Shown piece after piece: positions 1-5,919 of a stretch of DNA of 12,112 nucleotides. A program made the translations under genes and the position numbers. The DNA comes from an uncultured Eubacteriales bacterium (GTDB taxonomy: Bacteria; Bacillota; Clostridia; Oscillospirales; Oscillospiraceae), in NCBI GenBank assembly GCA_905202605.1, contig CAJKSU010000074.1:1-12112 (forward strand), written 5' to 3'. Position 1 is the stretch's first letter. Each line of letters opens with the position of its first letter. Below the pieces are notes generated by a model that saw nothing but the letters and a program-made list of their open reading frames with translations, ran no database searches and was not told the DNA's origin.

Positions 1-565
1 TTACACCCTTAGATGAGCGGATAGCTGCTGCCTTTGTTACTTTGGCTCTGTACTGATAATTATACATAATTTTGTTGTAAAGATGCTTCCATTTCAAGTT
101 ACCTTTACCGACCATTGGCTCTGGACACGCTTTGCCGTTGACGTCCCAATGTCTAATGATAGTTTTTGCATTCGGACATCTCTTCTGAATATACAACACC
201 AGCTCACGAATAGCAAGCATCTGTTCCCAACTTACACCTTTTTTGCAATCACATAATTCAATGGACACACTGTTATCATTCGTGCACTTCTTATAATACG
301 ATGCAGCCCCGTTCTTACGAGTAAAGAAGTGACCAACCGCCCAGGCAGTATATTCCATTGGCACGGACTCCCAAATCTCAGATTTTTTATCTACAAAGAA
401 ATGCGCACCTGCTTCCCTCGTGTTGCCAGTAGCGTAGAAATCAGCATTATTCTTTGCTGTATCCCCTTTGTTCCCGGTGAAATGAATTACAATGTACTTT
501 ATGTCCTTTAAACTCCTTTTGCTCCCATAACTGATTGATTTTGCTCTTCTTTTTTTAATCTCCAT
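1..565 (-). CDS. N-acetylmuramoyl-L-alanine amidase (phage endolysin), 3' end beyond the window
   Basis: The first 188 residues are present; the reading frame is open through the left edge. It is an Amidase_2/T7-lysozyme-type zinc enzyme that cuts the bond between muramic acid and L-Ala of peptidoglycan to lyse the host. The N-terminal strand ends in IVIHFT (H28, first zinc ligand). Then come GAHFFVD (53-59) and IIRHWDVNGKACPEPM (136-151). H139 and C147 are spaced as in T7 lysozyme (H122/C130), and K145 sits two residues before the Cys like the catalytic Lys128. After about residue 172 the sequence AKVTKAAAIRSSKG looks like the start of an SH3-type wall-binding domain. ATG at 563-565 overlaps the holin stop by 11 nt, and an AAGGAAGG ribosome site lies just upstream inside the holin gene, so translational coupling is likely. 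There is no signal peptide, which fits holin-dependent export. Confidence 0.9.
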   Translation of the reverse strand, partial: MEIKKRRAKSISYGSKRSLKDIKYIVIHFTGNKGDTAKNNADFYATGNTREAGAHFFVDKKSEIWESVPMEYTAWAVGHFFTRKNGAASYYKKCTNDNSVSIELCDCKKGVSWEQMLAIRELVLYIQKRCPNAKTIIRHWDVNGKACPEPMVGKGNLKWKHLYNKIMYNYQYRAKVTKAAAIRSSKGV

Positions 566-989
566 TCGTTTCACCTTCCTTATCTGCTTTCTGTTGCAAT
601 ACCTCAATGGACTTTGTAATTACCGACGGAAGTTTAATTCCCATCAACCCCGCCTTCTCTACAACGGAAATTAATTCATTTGTTATAAACGCTATGACTA
701 CAGCATCTCGAAAATAATCGGTTCCAATTACCAAATCAACGCGATGTGCCACAAGAACAAATACAAACGACATTCCTTTTCGGCATAATCCTTTCCAGCA
801 GGCACGAGATTCCAGTTTTCCCGTTGATGTCTTATTGCTCTTCTTAAACACACCCGCCACAAGCAATCCTGATACATAATCCACTGTCATAAAAATGAGA
901 AGCGTTGTCATTCCGGAAGTCCATCCTCCAAAAAACGTTGCCACGATACTTCCAATCAACCCGCAAATCGTACAAATCATCTGTTTCAT
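555..989 (-). CDS. Phage holin (Phage_holin_4 / toxin-secretion-type family)
   Basis: A small membrane protein of 144 residues from ATG 987-989. It begins MKQMICTICGLIGSIVATFF. Hydrophobic stretches cover about residues 5-45 (likely two helices around a Gly/Trp turn, including LLIFMTVDYVSGLLVAGVF) and 70-110 (GMSFVFVLVAH and DAVVIAFITNELISVVEKAG). The D-Y-x-S-G-L motif after the second helix and the KxxxRACWKGLCRK segment before the third are typical of this holin family. It forms the membrane lesion that releases the adjacent amidase. The frame is open upstream to 1079, but I chose the internal ATG: it has a strong AAAGGGGG site (999-1006) 9 nt upstream, and the 30 residues before it read through a hairpin and non-conserved sequence. 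Confidence 0.88.
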   Translation of the reverse strand: MKQMICTICGLIGSIVATFFGGWTSGMTTLLIFMTVDYVSGLLVAGVFKKSNKTSTGKLESRACWKGLCRKGMSFVFVLVAHRVDLVIGTDYFRDAVVIAFITNELISVVEKAGLMGIKLPSVITKSIEVLQQKADKEGETNGD

Positions 990-1017
990 TCTATAAGTCC
1001 CCCTTTGTTTTTTTCTC

Positions 1018-1026
1018 AGTATAGCA
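1018..1026 (-). promoter_or_regulatory. Possible extended -10 promoter for the holin/endolysin pair
   Basis: On the minus strand the sequence reads TGCTATACT, an extended -10 (TGn + TATACT), 29 nt upstream of the holin ATG and just after the hairpin at 1029-1056. No convincing -35 hexamer is visible 17 nt upstream, as is common for extended -10 promoters. It would allow the lysis pair to be transcribed apart from the large upstream gene. Confidence 0.4.
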
Positions 1027-1056
1027 AAGGAACTAGAAGTTTTACCCCCTAGTTCC
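1026..1056 (-). terminator. Hairpin downstream of the chimeric ORF (weak intrinsic terminator)
   Basis: GGAACTAG (1029-1036) and CTAGTTCC (1049-1056) form a perfect 8-bp stem with a 12-nt loop. On the minus strand it is followed by only TTT before GCTATACT. It lies 12 nt after the stop of the large ORF. The short U-run suggests partial termination that lets some transcription through to the lysis genes. Confidence 0.45.
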
Positions 1057-1068
1057 CATGCGAACCAC

Positions 1069-3102
1069 CTATTCCTCATTCCATTTTTTAAACGTATCGC
1101 TTGTATAGATGCATTTACCCTTTATTTTGAGCTTATACAGTTTCTGCATAATAAGCTGTTTCTCATGCGTATTTTTAGCACTTCGAAACTTGTCTTTATA
1201 CTCAGAGGATAATTTCGATCGAATGGACGCAAATGCTTTCTTCTCTTTCTTACTGGCACTAAGTTCATGCTTTTCATCGTCCTTTTCAATTTTCGTCATT
1301 GCTTCCTCGTACATCTGTTGTAATATTTCTTCGTAACCTTTTCCCTCCTCAATGGCAGCAACCAAATCATCGCTCTTGTAAAAAGAAAGATAATCATGTG
1401 CATCCTTTGCACCGGATTCCGTTTTGTCCTGCATCTTATTTAATGCACTGTTGGTAGCCGCTACAATCTCATAATGATTAAATCCCATTTTTATAAGTTT
1501 GTTATAACATTCCATATAACCATTATGATTTTTTGCAAGACGATACTGTGCCGCTTGCTTTACTAAATCATTTCGACTTGCCAGCTGGTCCTTTACCGCT
1601 GTTTCCACATCACCTTCACCTTTCTTCCCATTTTGTTTCATCTTCTCACGGTATTGAGCAGCCGTCTTTTTGTCATCATCCATAAGTGCATCATAAATTT
1701 TCTTTCCATACACATTCGCTTTCGGCTCCTCTTTGTCCGTCGAAAACGAAAACAAGCCTTCCCCGGATGTCACATCCTCAACATTCTTCCAAATACCAAC
1801 CGCTACATTTTTTACGTTGTCAACCGGAATACCGCACATTTTCGCCACTACTCCAGCCGCATCAAAAAATGCATTCTTTATCGCATCCTTTCCATTCTCA
1901 GCCTCCTCGTCTGAATCGCTGAATGCATCAATTACTCCATTCCCCATTTTCACGATTGATTCACATAAAGAAGATATCTCACTAAACAGGGATACTTCAA
2001 TTCCATAATACTTTTCCTTTGTAATTGCCGAATAGACAAGGTTATACAATTCATTACCGCCTATAAAACTACCGGACAACGAACCCAACACCCCATTCAT
2101 CCACTCAGACATAACACTCTCCGTTGTTAGTTCATTTTCATCATCACGATAAGGATTTACCTTATGCAAAAGACCTCTTGCCAAAAATGTCATCGTAGAA
2201 AGCACTGCTGCCGATACCAGCTGACTGGATACTGCCCAAGCGAATTCCTTTCTTGCCTGTTTCTTCTGCTCCTTGGTTCCATTTTGGTTTTTCGCATGCA
2301 GATTGCATGCTGCATCATATAAAATACCGCCATTTTGCATACGCTGTGTCATAAACATAAACATGACTTTTTTAATTTTACTTGGATCACGCAAATAATC
2401 CGGTCGCTGCATAACCGTATAATTTGGCTGTGTGTCTTCCACGCATCGATTAAACACTTCTGATTTTTCACGGCTGTAGCGCCCGGTGAACAGAACGATA
2501 TATTTCCCCTCCAGCTCCGGCGGGCGGTCGACGGGAATGGGATGAAACTCTGCGCTGACGCCGTTGGAGATAACCCTTCCCGGTGTAGCACCCACCACGG
2601 ACTCGAAGGTGTCTCGAATAAATTGGGTTGGGTAGTGGATGCGGTCACAGAATTGGTAGAGCCGCTCATATAATATGCGGTATACTGTGGTGTTGGCATG
2701 AGGACTGTTTTGCAGGAAAATGTGGTTGGTGATATTCTCCGCCTGACAATGAAACCCGGCAGTCAGGGCAATGTGATGGTCGTGGGCGTAATGAGCCGCC
2801 GCCTTGCCCAACGCAAAGGGAATCATTACATGGATCACGTCCACATCGTGAATAGCGGACTCCAGCACCTCGGTGTCCAGCTTTGCCGGGGCAACGCCGT
2901 TTTTCTCCACATAGTCATTAAATACGTGAAAATCGTATTTCGGTACAATATAGTATCCCGGCTCTCCGGCACGCTCAGCATCCGGGCAGACCACCCGAAC
3001 CTCGTGCCCCTTCTCCCGCAGGGTTCGGATCAGATTCAGCGCGGCGATGGTGGTACCGTTGTTGGCTTGCCCCAGAACATCGCAGATGACAGCTACTTTC
3101 AC
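1069..3102 (-). CDS. Chimeric ORF: glycosyltransferase N-terminal domain fused in frame to the C-terminal part of a large phage protein
   Basis: One open frame of 677 codons, but of two unrelated origins. Residues 1-214 are the N-terminal half of a GT4 glycosyltransferase (see the entry at 2461-3102). Residues from about 215 to 677 are phage-like: VEDTQPNYTVMQRPDYLRD and MFMFMTQRMQNGGILYDA (about 220-260) resemble segments near the C-terminal end of very large phage multi-domain ('large polyvalent') proteins; this is recognition from memory, not a search. A hydrophobic stretch follows at about 290-315 (AWAVSSQLVSAAVLSTMTFLA), then a long hydrophilic, Lys/Glu-rich, probably helical tail ending KKWNEE. 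GC content and codon use change sharply at the join. The GTG start (3100-3102) has AGGAG 10 nt upstream. The fused product is unlikely to be an active glycosyltransferase, because the nucleotide-sugar-binding C-terminal domain is gone. Whether the fusion is real or an assembly artefact cannot be told from the sequence. Confidence 0.7.
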   Translation of the reverse strand: MKVAVICDVLGQANNGTTIAALNLIRTLREKGHEVRVVCPDAERAGEPGYYIVPKYDFHVFNDYVEKNGVAPAKLDTEVLESAIHDVDVIHVMIPFALGKAAAHYAHDHHIALTAGFHCQAENITNHIFLQNSPHANTTVYRILYERLYQFCDRIHYPTQFIRDTFESVVGATPGRVISNGVSAEFHPIPVDRPPELEGKYIVLFTGRYSREKSEVFNRCVEDTQPNYTVMQRPDYLRDPSKIKKVMFMFMTQRMQNGGILYDAACNLHAKNQNGTKEQKKQARKEFAWAVSSQLVSAAVLSTMTFLARGLLHKVNPYRDDENELTTESVMSEWMNGVLGSLSGSFIGGNELYNLVYSAITKEKYYGIEVSLFSEISSLCESIVKMGNGVIDAFSDSDEEAENGKDAIKNAFFDAAGVVAKMCGIPVDNVKNVAVGIWKNVEDVTSGEGLFSFSTDKEEPKANVYGKKIYDALMDDDKKTAAQYREKMKQNGKKGEGDVETAVKDQLASRNDLVKQAAQYRLAKNHNGYMECYNKLIKMGFNHYEIVAATNSALNKMQDKTESGAKDAHDYLSFYKSDDLVAAIEEGKGYEEILQQMYEEAMTKIEKDDEKHELSASKKEKKAFASIRSKLSSEYKDKFRSAKNTHEKQLIMQKLYKLKIKGKCIYTSDTFKKWNEE
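2439..2470. other. Phage/chromosome junction
   Basis: Right of about 2470 the minus-strand reading is host glycosyltransferase (GGGCGCTACAGCCGTGAA). Left of about 2455 it is AT-rich phage coding sequence. The crossover is best placed at 2455-2470, around the run TGATTTTTC. No inverted terminal repeat or target duplication can be recognised, because only one side is in view. In the +1 frame this patch spells KNQKCLIDAWK, which resembles the glycosyltransferase motif expected next (REKx-QK-x-LIDA). A short patch of similarity may therefore have guided the recombination, or the likeness is chance. Confidence 0.6.
2461..3102 (-). pseudogene. Family 4 glycosyltransferase, 5' fragment (first ~214 codons), truncated at the phage join
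   Basis: The sequence begins MKVAVICDVLGQANNGTTIA, with the Gly/Asn-rich nucleotide-fold turn and then LIRTLREKGHEVRVVCPD. It is the N-terminal Rossmann domain of a GT4 enzyme of the kind that adds sugars to diacylglycerol or other lipid acceptors in Firmicutes. TAGFHCQAENI (acceptor-side His), IHYPTQFIRDTF and RVISNGVSAEFHP are typical of that group. Homologues of this type continue past FTGRYSREKS into a second Rossmann domain with the E-x7-E nucleotide-sugar site. Here only FTGRYSREKS, the first strand of that domain, is kept before phage sequence starts. The gene is divergent from the ilv operon; its start region is intact (GTG with AGGAG). The missing 3' half may lie on the far side of the phage DNA, outside this window. 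Confidence 0.75.
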
Positions 3103-3166
3103 AATACTTCGCTCCTGTATCTTTTTACTCGTTCAATTGTTTTGCTTGTGTTGGAAAGGGTAACAT

Positions 3167-3181
3167 ATTTCCGCTGAAAAA
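3167..3181 (+). repeat. TTTCCG-nn-GAAAAA box, copy 1 (between the divergent glycosyltransferase and ilv promoters)
   Basis: ATTTCCGCTGAAAAA here matches the reverse complement of 5781-5795 (ATTTCCGACGAAAAA) at 13 of 15 positions. Looser copies lie at 5823-5837 and 5844-5858. All copies fall in the two AT-rich control regions of the ilv operon. The repetition suggests a protein-binding site, but it matches no operator I can name with confidence. Confidence 0.35.
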
Positions 3182-3197
3182 ACAAGCCGAACCGGCT
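3177..3197 (-). terminator. Short terminator-like hairpin in the divergent region, minus strand
   Basis: On the minus strand AGCCG-GTT-CGGCT (3185-3197) is followed, after TG, by a run of six T (3177-3182). The 5-bp stem is short. It could end antisense transcription from the ilv promoter region, or act as a leader attenuator of the glycosyltransferase gene 75 nt further on. Confidence 0.3.
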
Positions 3198-3277
3198 GCA
3201 AAATGACAAAAAAACCGTAAAACTACTCTCTGAAAAAGGGCAGAATGCTAAAAATGACAGAAACGGTGAAAATGCCA

Positions 3278-3306
3278 TTGACAAATGGAATCGCCTTTTG
3301 TATCAT
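3278..3306 (+). promoter_or_regulatory. Sigma-A-type promoter of the ilv operon
   Basis: A perfect TTGACA (3278-3283) is separated by exactly 17 nt from TATCAT (3301-3306). This predicts a transcript start near 3313, about 15 nt before the base of T-box stem I. It is the only strong promoter seen upstream of the operon. Confidence 0.85.
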
Positions 3307-3327
3307 GTAGAAAATATATTGAAACAG

Positions 3328-3580
3328 GCAATGAAGAGGAACAGTAGCTGAGTTCCAATGGCACAGAGAGGACACGTTTGGTGTGAGTGTCTGCTATGAA
3401 TTCAGTGAATCTCACCTCAGAGCTTTGCACTGAAAGCCCATATTGGTCAGTAGGCGGCAACGGATTCCTCCGTTAAAGGGAAATTCCATATATGTGGAAC
3501 TGAGCGCCCGAATTATTCGGGAATTTAGGTGGTAACGCGGAGGCAGCTTCGTCCTATGAGATAGGATGCGGCTGCTTTTT
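3328..3580 (+). promoter_or_regulatory. T-box riboswitch leader of the ilv operon (probable Leu specifier CTC)
   Basis: It senses uncharged tRNA and prevents termination before ilvB1. Stem I runs from GCAA (3328-3331) to TTGC (3425-3428). Its lower helix is GAGG/CCTC. The AGTA motif is at 3343-3346. CTGAGTTC (3348-3355) pairs with GAATTCAG (3398-3405), and the terminal hairpin GACAC/GTGTC (3371-3391) carries the GGTG loop. The specifier side of the internal loop is TGAATCTCA (3406-3414). CTC (3411-3413, Leu), followed by the usual purine, fits best; ATC (Ile) is the alternative. Stem II-like ACTGA/TCAGT (3429-3451), stem III AACGGA/TCCGTT (3459-3474) and CCCGAA/TTCGGG (3507-3521) follow. The T-box proper is AGGTGGTAACGCGG (3527-3540). 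Its TGGT would pair with the ACCA end of a tRNA with discriminator A, which suits Leu, Ile or Val. The antiterminator pairs TAGG with CCTA (3553-3556). Confidence 0.92.
3543..3580 (+). terminator. T-box-controlled intrinsic terminator
   Basis: GCAGC (3543-3547) pairs with GCTGC (3571-3575), and GTCCTAT (3551-3557) with ATAGGAT (3561-3567) around a GAG loop. TTTTT follows at 3576-3580. The CCTA inside the stem is also needed by the antiterminator, so the two structures exclude each other. Confidence 0.92.
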
Positions 3581-3621
3581 GTCATTTATGGGAAGTAAGC
3601 AGAAAAAAGGGGCGATATATC

Positions 3622-5238
3622 ATGACAACAGGTGCAGAGGCTCTGATCGAGAGCCTGAAACGGGAACATGTAACCGAGATCTTTGGCTATGCGGGCGCAA
3701 CCATCTGCCCTGCGGCGGATGCCCTGAAGCACTCGGATATTCATTATACATTGGTTCGGACGGAACAGAATGCGGGACATATGGCATCGGGCTATTCCCG
3801 GATCAGCGGCAAGGTGGGTGTTTGTATGGTCACCTCCGGCCCTGGGGCAACCAACCTCATTACCGGCATTGCCACCGCCTATATGGACTCCATCCCAATG
3901 GTCGCCATCACCGGTCAGGTGGAGAGCTATCTGCTGGGGCGGGATATTTTTCAGGAGGTCGACATCACCGGTGCGGTAGCGCCGTTTATCAAGCACAGTT
4001 ATCTGGTGAAGGATGTGAAAAGCATCCCCAGAATCGTGAAGGAGGCGTTCCACATTGCTTCCACCGGACGGCCCGGCCCGGTACTCATTGATATTCCCAT
4101 TGACGTGCAGAAGGCAAAATTTGAGCCGGTCTATCCGGAAACGGTGGACATTCGGGGCTACAAGCCCTCGGTCAAGGGAAACATCAAGCAGGTGCATCGG
4201 GCGGCGGAGGCCATCCGGCAGGCGAAAAAGCCGGTATTGTGTCTGGGCGGCGGCGTCATCAGCGCCGGGGCGCAGAAGGAGGCGCTGGCCTTTGCGGAAA
4301 AATCGCAGATTCCCATTGTCAATACCATGATGGGTCTGGGTATTGTCCCCACGGATCATCCGCTGTATGTGGGCATGATCGGCTCCTTTGGTACCCCCAC
4401 GGCAAACCGGACGCTGGCACATTCTGACCTCCTGATTCTGGTGGGGGCAAGAGTGGCCAACCGTGCTATTTTACAGCCCTCGGAGATCGGGCGGCGGATG
4501 AAGACCATTCATATTGATGTTGACCCGGCAGAGATCGGAAAGAATGTAGATACCACCATCCCGGTGGTGGGCGATGTCAAAGAGGTTCTGCTCCAACTGA
4601 TGGAGCAGAATACTACCGCCCAGACACAGAACATCGAGACGCTGCAAAAGAGCCGTCAGACAGAGCTGGTGCGGGAGCTTCCTACCAAGCCCGGCTATGC
4701 CCATCCGGCGCGGGTGATCCGCACACTGGGACATCTCATGGACGATGACGCCATCTGCTGTGTGGATGTGGGACAGAATCAGATCTGGACCTGCAAGCAT
4801 ATGACCATCAAGCACGGACGGTTCCTGACCACCGGCGGCCTGGGTACCATGGGCTATTCGCTGCCTGCGGCACTGGGCGCTAAGGTGGCTGCACCGGACA
4901 AGCAGACCGTTGTGGTCTGCGGTGATGGAAGCTTCCAGATGTTTGAGAACGAGCTGAGCACCCTGCGGAACCTTGATGCAGATGTGAAGCTTGTGATGAT
5001 GGAAAACAGTGTGCTTGGGCTGGTCAATGAGATTCAGCACAGTGCCTACAGCGGCCCATTCGGCGTAGCGCTGGATCACTCTCCGGACTTTGGGAAGCTG
5101 GCGGAGGCCTATGGAATCCCTCACGGCGAGATCCGTGAGGATGGTGAGATTGAAGAAAAGCTCAAGGCAATGCTTGCATCCAACGGCCCCTATCTTATGG
5201 TGTGCCATGTGGATCCCAATGCCAAGACCGGGGACTGA
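3622..5238 (+). CDS. ilvB: Acetolactate synthase large-subunit homologue 1 (divergent active site)
   Basis: A 538-residue ThDP enzyme of the AHAS/ALS family. It joins pyruvate to a second 2-keto acid at the start of Val/Leu/Ile synthesis. Visible features are the catalytic Glu (E48 in VRTEQNAGHM), SGPGATN (72-78), FQE (110-112), VGAR (274-277), and the ThDP/Mg motif GDGSFQM (434-440) ending at N462. Several usually conserved positions differ: FGYAGATICP for FGYPGGAV-P, TEQN for HEQG, and LGLVNEIQ (465-472) for LGMVRQWQ. I471 thus replaces the Trp that gives preference for 2-ketobutyrate; E. coli IlvB also lacks this Trp. It may be a pyruvate-preferring (Val/Leu) AHAS or a partner of altered function. 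ATG has AAGGGG about 10 nt upstream and is the first gene after the T-box. Eleven nt separate its stop from ilvN1. Confidence 0.9.
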   Translation: MTTGAEALIESLKREHVTEIFGYAGATICPAADALKHSDIHYTLVRTEQNAGHMASGYSRISGKVGVCMVTSGPGATNLITGIATAYMDSIPMVAITGQVESYLLGRDIFQEVDITGAVAPFIKHSYLVKDVKSIPRIVKEAFHIASTGRPGPVLIDIPIDVQKAKFEPVYPETVDIRGYKPSVKGNIKQVHRAAEAIRQAKKPVLCLGGGVISAGAQKEALAFAEKSQIPIVNTMMGLGIVPTDHPLYVGMIGSFGTPTANRTLAHSDLLILVGARVANRAILQPSEIGRRMKTIHIDVDPAEIGKNVDTTIPVVGDVKEVLLQLMEQNTTAQTQNIETLQKSRQTELVRELPTKPGYAHPARVIRTLGHLMDDDAICCVDVGQNQIWTCKHMTIKHGRFLTTGGLGTMGYSLPAALGAKVAAPDKQTVVVCGDGSFQMFENELSTLRNLDADVKLVMMENSVLGLVNEIQHSAYSGPFGVALDHSPDFGKLAEAYGIPHGEIREDGEIEEKLKAMLASNGPYLMVCHVDPNAKTGD

Positions 5239-5249
5239 GGAGGACTGCC

Positions 5250-5735
5250 ATGAAACAGACAATTTCGGTTCTGGTAGAAAATCAGGCGGGCGTTCTAAAC
5301 AAGATCACCGGTCTGTTTTCCAGACGAGCCTTTAATATTGAATCCCTGGCGGTGGGGGTTACAGATGATCCTACAATTTCCCGCATTACGATTATTGTGG
5401 ACAGCGGCAACAGTGTTGTGGAGCAGGTGGAAAAGCAGCTCAATAAGCTGGTGGACGTTATTAAGGTGCGCACCTTGGAGGAAGATCGCCTCATTGGACG
5501 GGAACTGATGATTGTGAAGGTGTCCTGTACCACAAAGACAAGAGTGGACATTATGAACCTGTGCCAGATCATGGGGGCAAAGATTGCGGATGTTTCCGCG
5601 TCCTCTATGACGCTGGAGCTTAGCGACACCACAGAGCGGCTGGAGCTGTTTCAGAGTCTGCTCCGACCCTTCTCAATTTTGGAGGTGGCTCGTACCGGAC
5701 TGATCGCCGTCCAGAAGGGCAGCGGCAAAATATAA
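5250..5735 (+). CDS. ilvN: Acetolactate synthase small (regulatory) subunit 1
   Basis: 161 residues, the usual length for IlvH/IlvN. The N-terminal ACT domain (about 1-75) begins MKQTISVLVENQAGVLNKIT and includes FSRRAFNIESLAVG. The C-terminal ACT-like domain (about 78-161) contains RELMIVKVS and ends ILEVARTGLIAVQKG. N11, G14 and N29 match the Val-binding positions of E. coli IlvH exactly, so feedback inhibition by valine is expected. It activates and regulates the large subunit just upstream. The start is ATG 5250, with GAGGAGG (5237-5243) overlapping the ilvB1 stop; the frame is open 16 codons further up but without a better site. Confidence 0.93.
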   Translation: MKQTISVLVENQAGVLNKITGLFSRRAFNIESLAVGVTDDPTISRITIIVDSGNSVVEQVEKQLNKLVDVIKVRTLEEDRLIGRELMIVKVSCTTKTRVDIMNLCQIMGAKIADVSASSMTLELSDTTERLELFQSLLRPFSILEVARTGLIAVQKGSGKI

Positions 5736-5919
5736 TTTTGGACAACACCACACTAATGTGCCGCTGACCTTCAGATGATCTTTTTCGTCGGAAATGCGTT
5801 ATTTTTCTTGAAATACACAAAGTATTCCTGCGAAAAACTGCCTTTTTTCGCCGAAAAATCTCTAGCTGAATGTTCACCGTCAATTTATGTGGAATTGTCC
5901 GGATTTAGGGGGATTACCT
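5736..5919 (+). promoter_or_regulatory. AT-rich intergenic control region before ilvB2 with repeated boxes and competing hairpins
   Basis: This gap is the only large break between the two AHAS gene pairs and is much more AT-rich than the genes around it. It holds TTTTTCGTCGGAAAT (5781-5795), TATTCCTGCGAAAAA (5823-5837) and TTTTTCGCCGAAAAA (5844-5858), related to the box at 3167-3181. GCGAAAAA (5830-5837) can pair with TTTTTCGC (5844-5851) across a 6-nt loop. That same segment also forms a palindrome with CGAAAAA (5852-5858). No terminator with a clean U-run and no convincing -35/-10 pair was found, so an internal promoter is possible but not shown. Confidence 0.4.

Larger units (their letters stand above)
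1..2460 (-). mobile_element. Phage-derived segment (prophage end or remnant): large phage protein C-terminus, holin, endolysin
   Basis: All three coding regions here are phage-type and read on the minus strand: the tail of a large phage protein, then holin, then amidase, a typical late/lysis order. The DNA is visibly AT-rich, with long runs of A and T and codons ending in A/T. It changes abruptly at about 2461 to GC-rich sequence with host-like codons. No integrase, transposase or clear att repeat is visible. The element continues beyond the left edge, so its other end cannot be judged. It may be a prophage, a decayed remnant, or phage DNA joined to the host by an assembly error. Confidence 0.75.

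Noticed and set aside
990..1079. N-terminal extension of the holin to 1079
   Set aside because: The added 30 residues are read through a terminator-like hairpin and a promoter-like element, and the internal ATG at 987-989 has a strong ribosome site.
2349..2699. Overlapping minus-strand frame of 116 codons covering the phage/GT join
   Set aside because: Apart from the short KNQKCLIDAWK patch it has no GT-like or phage-like sequence, and the other frame is continuous and clearly coding on both sides.
3398..3405. TTC (Phe) in GAATTCA as the T-box specifier
   Set aside because: GAATTCAG pairs with CTGAGTTC (3348-3355) as a helix above the specifier loop, so it is not in the loop.
3099..3460. 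Small minus-strand open frames over the ilv leader
   Set aside because: They overlap the promoter and T-box stems, carry no motif, and have no good ribosome site.
5808..5836. Possible promoter TTGAAA before ilvB2
   Set aside because: No acceptable -10 hexamer lies 16-18 nt downstream.
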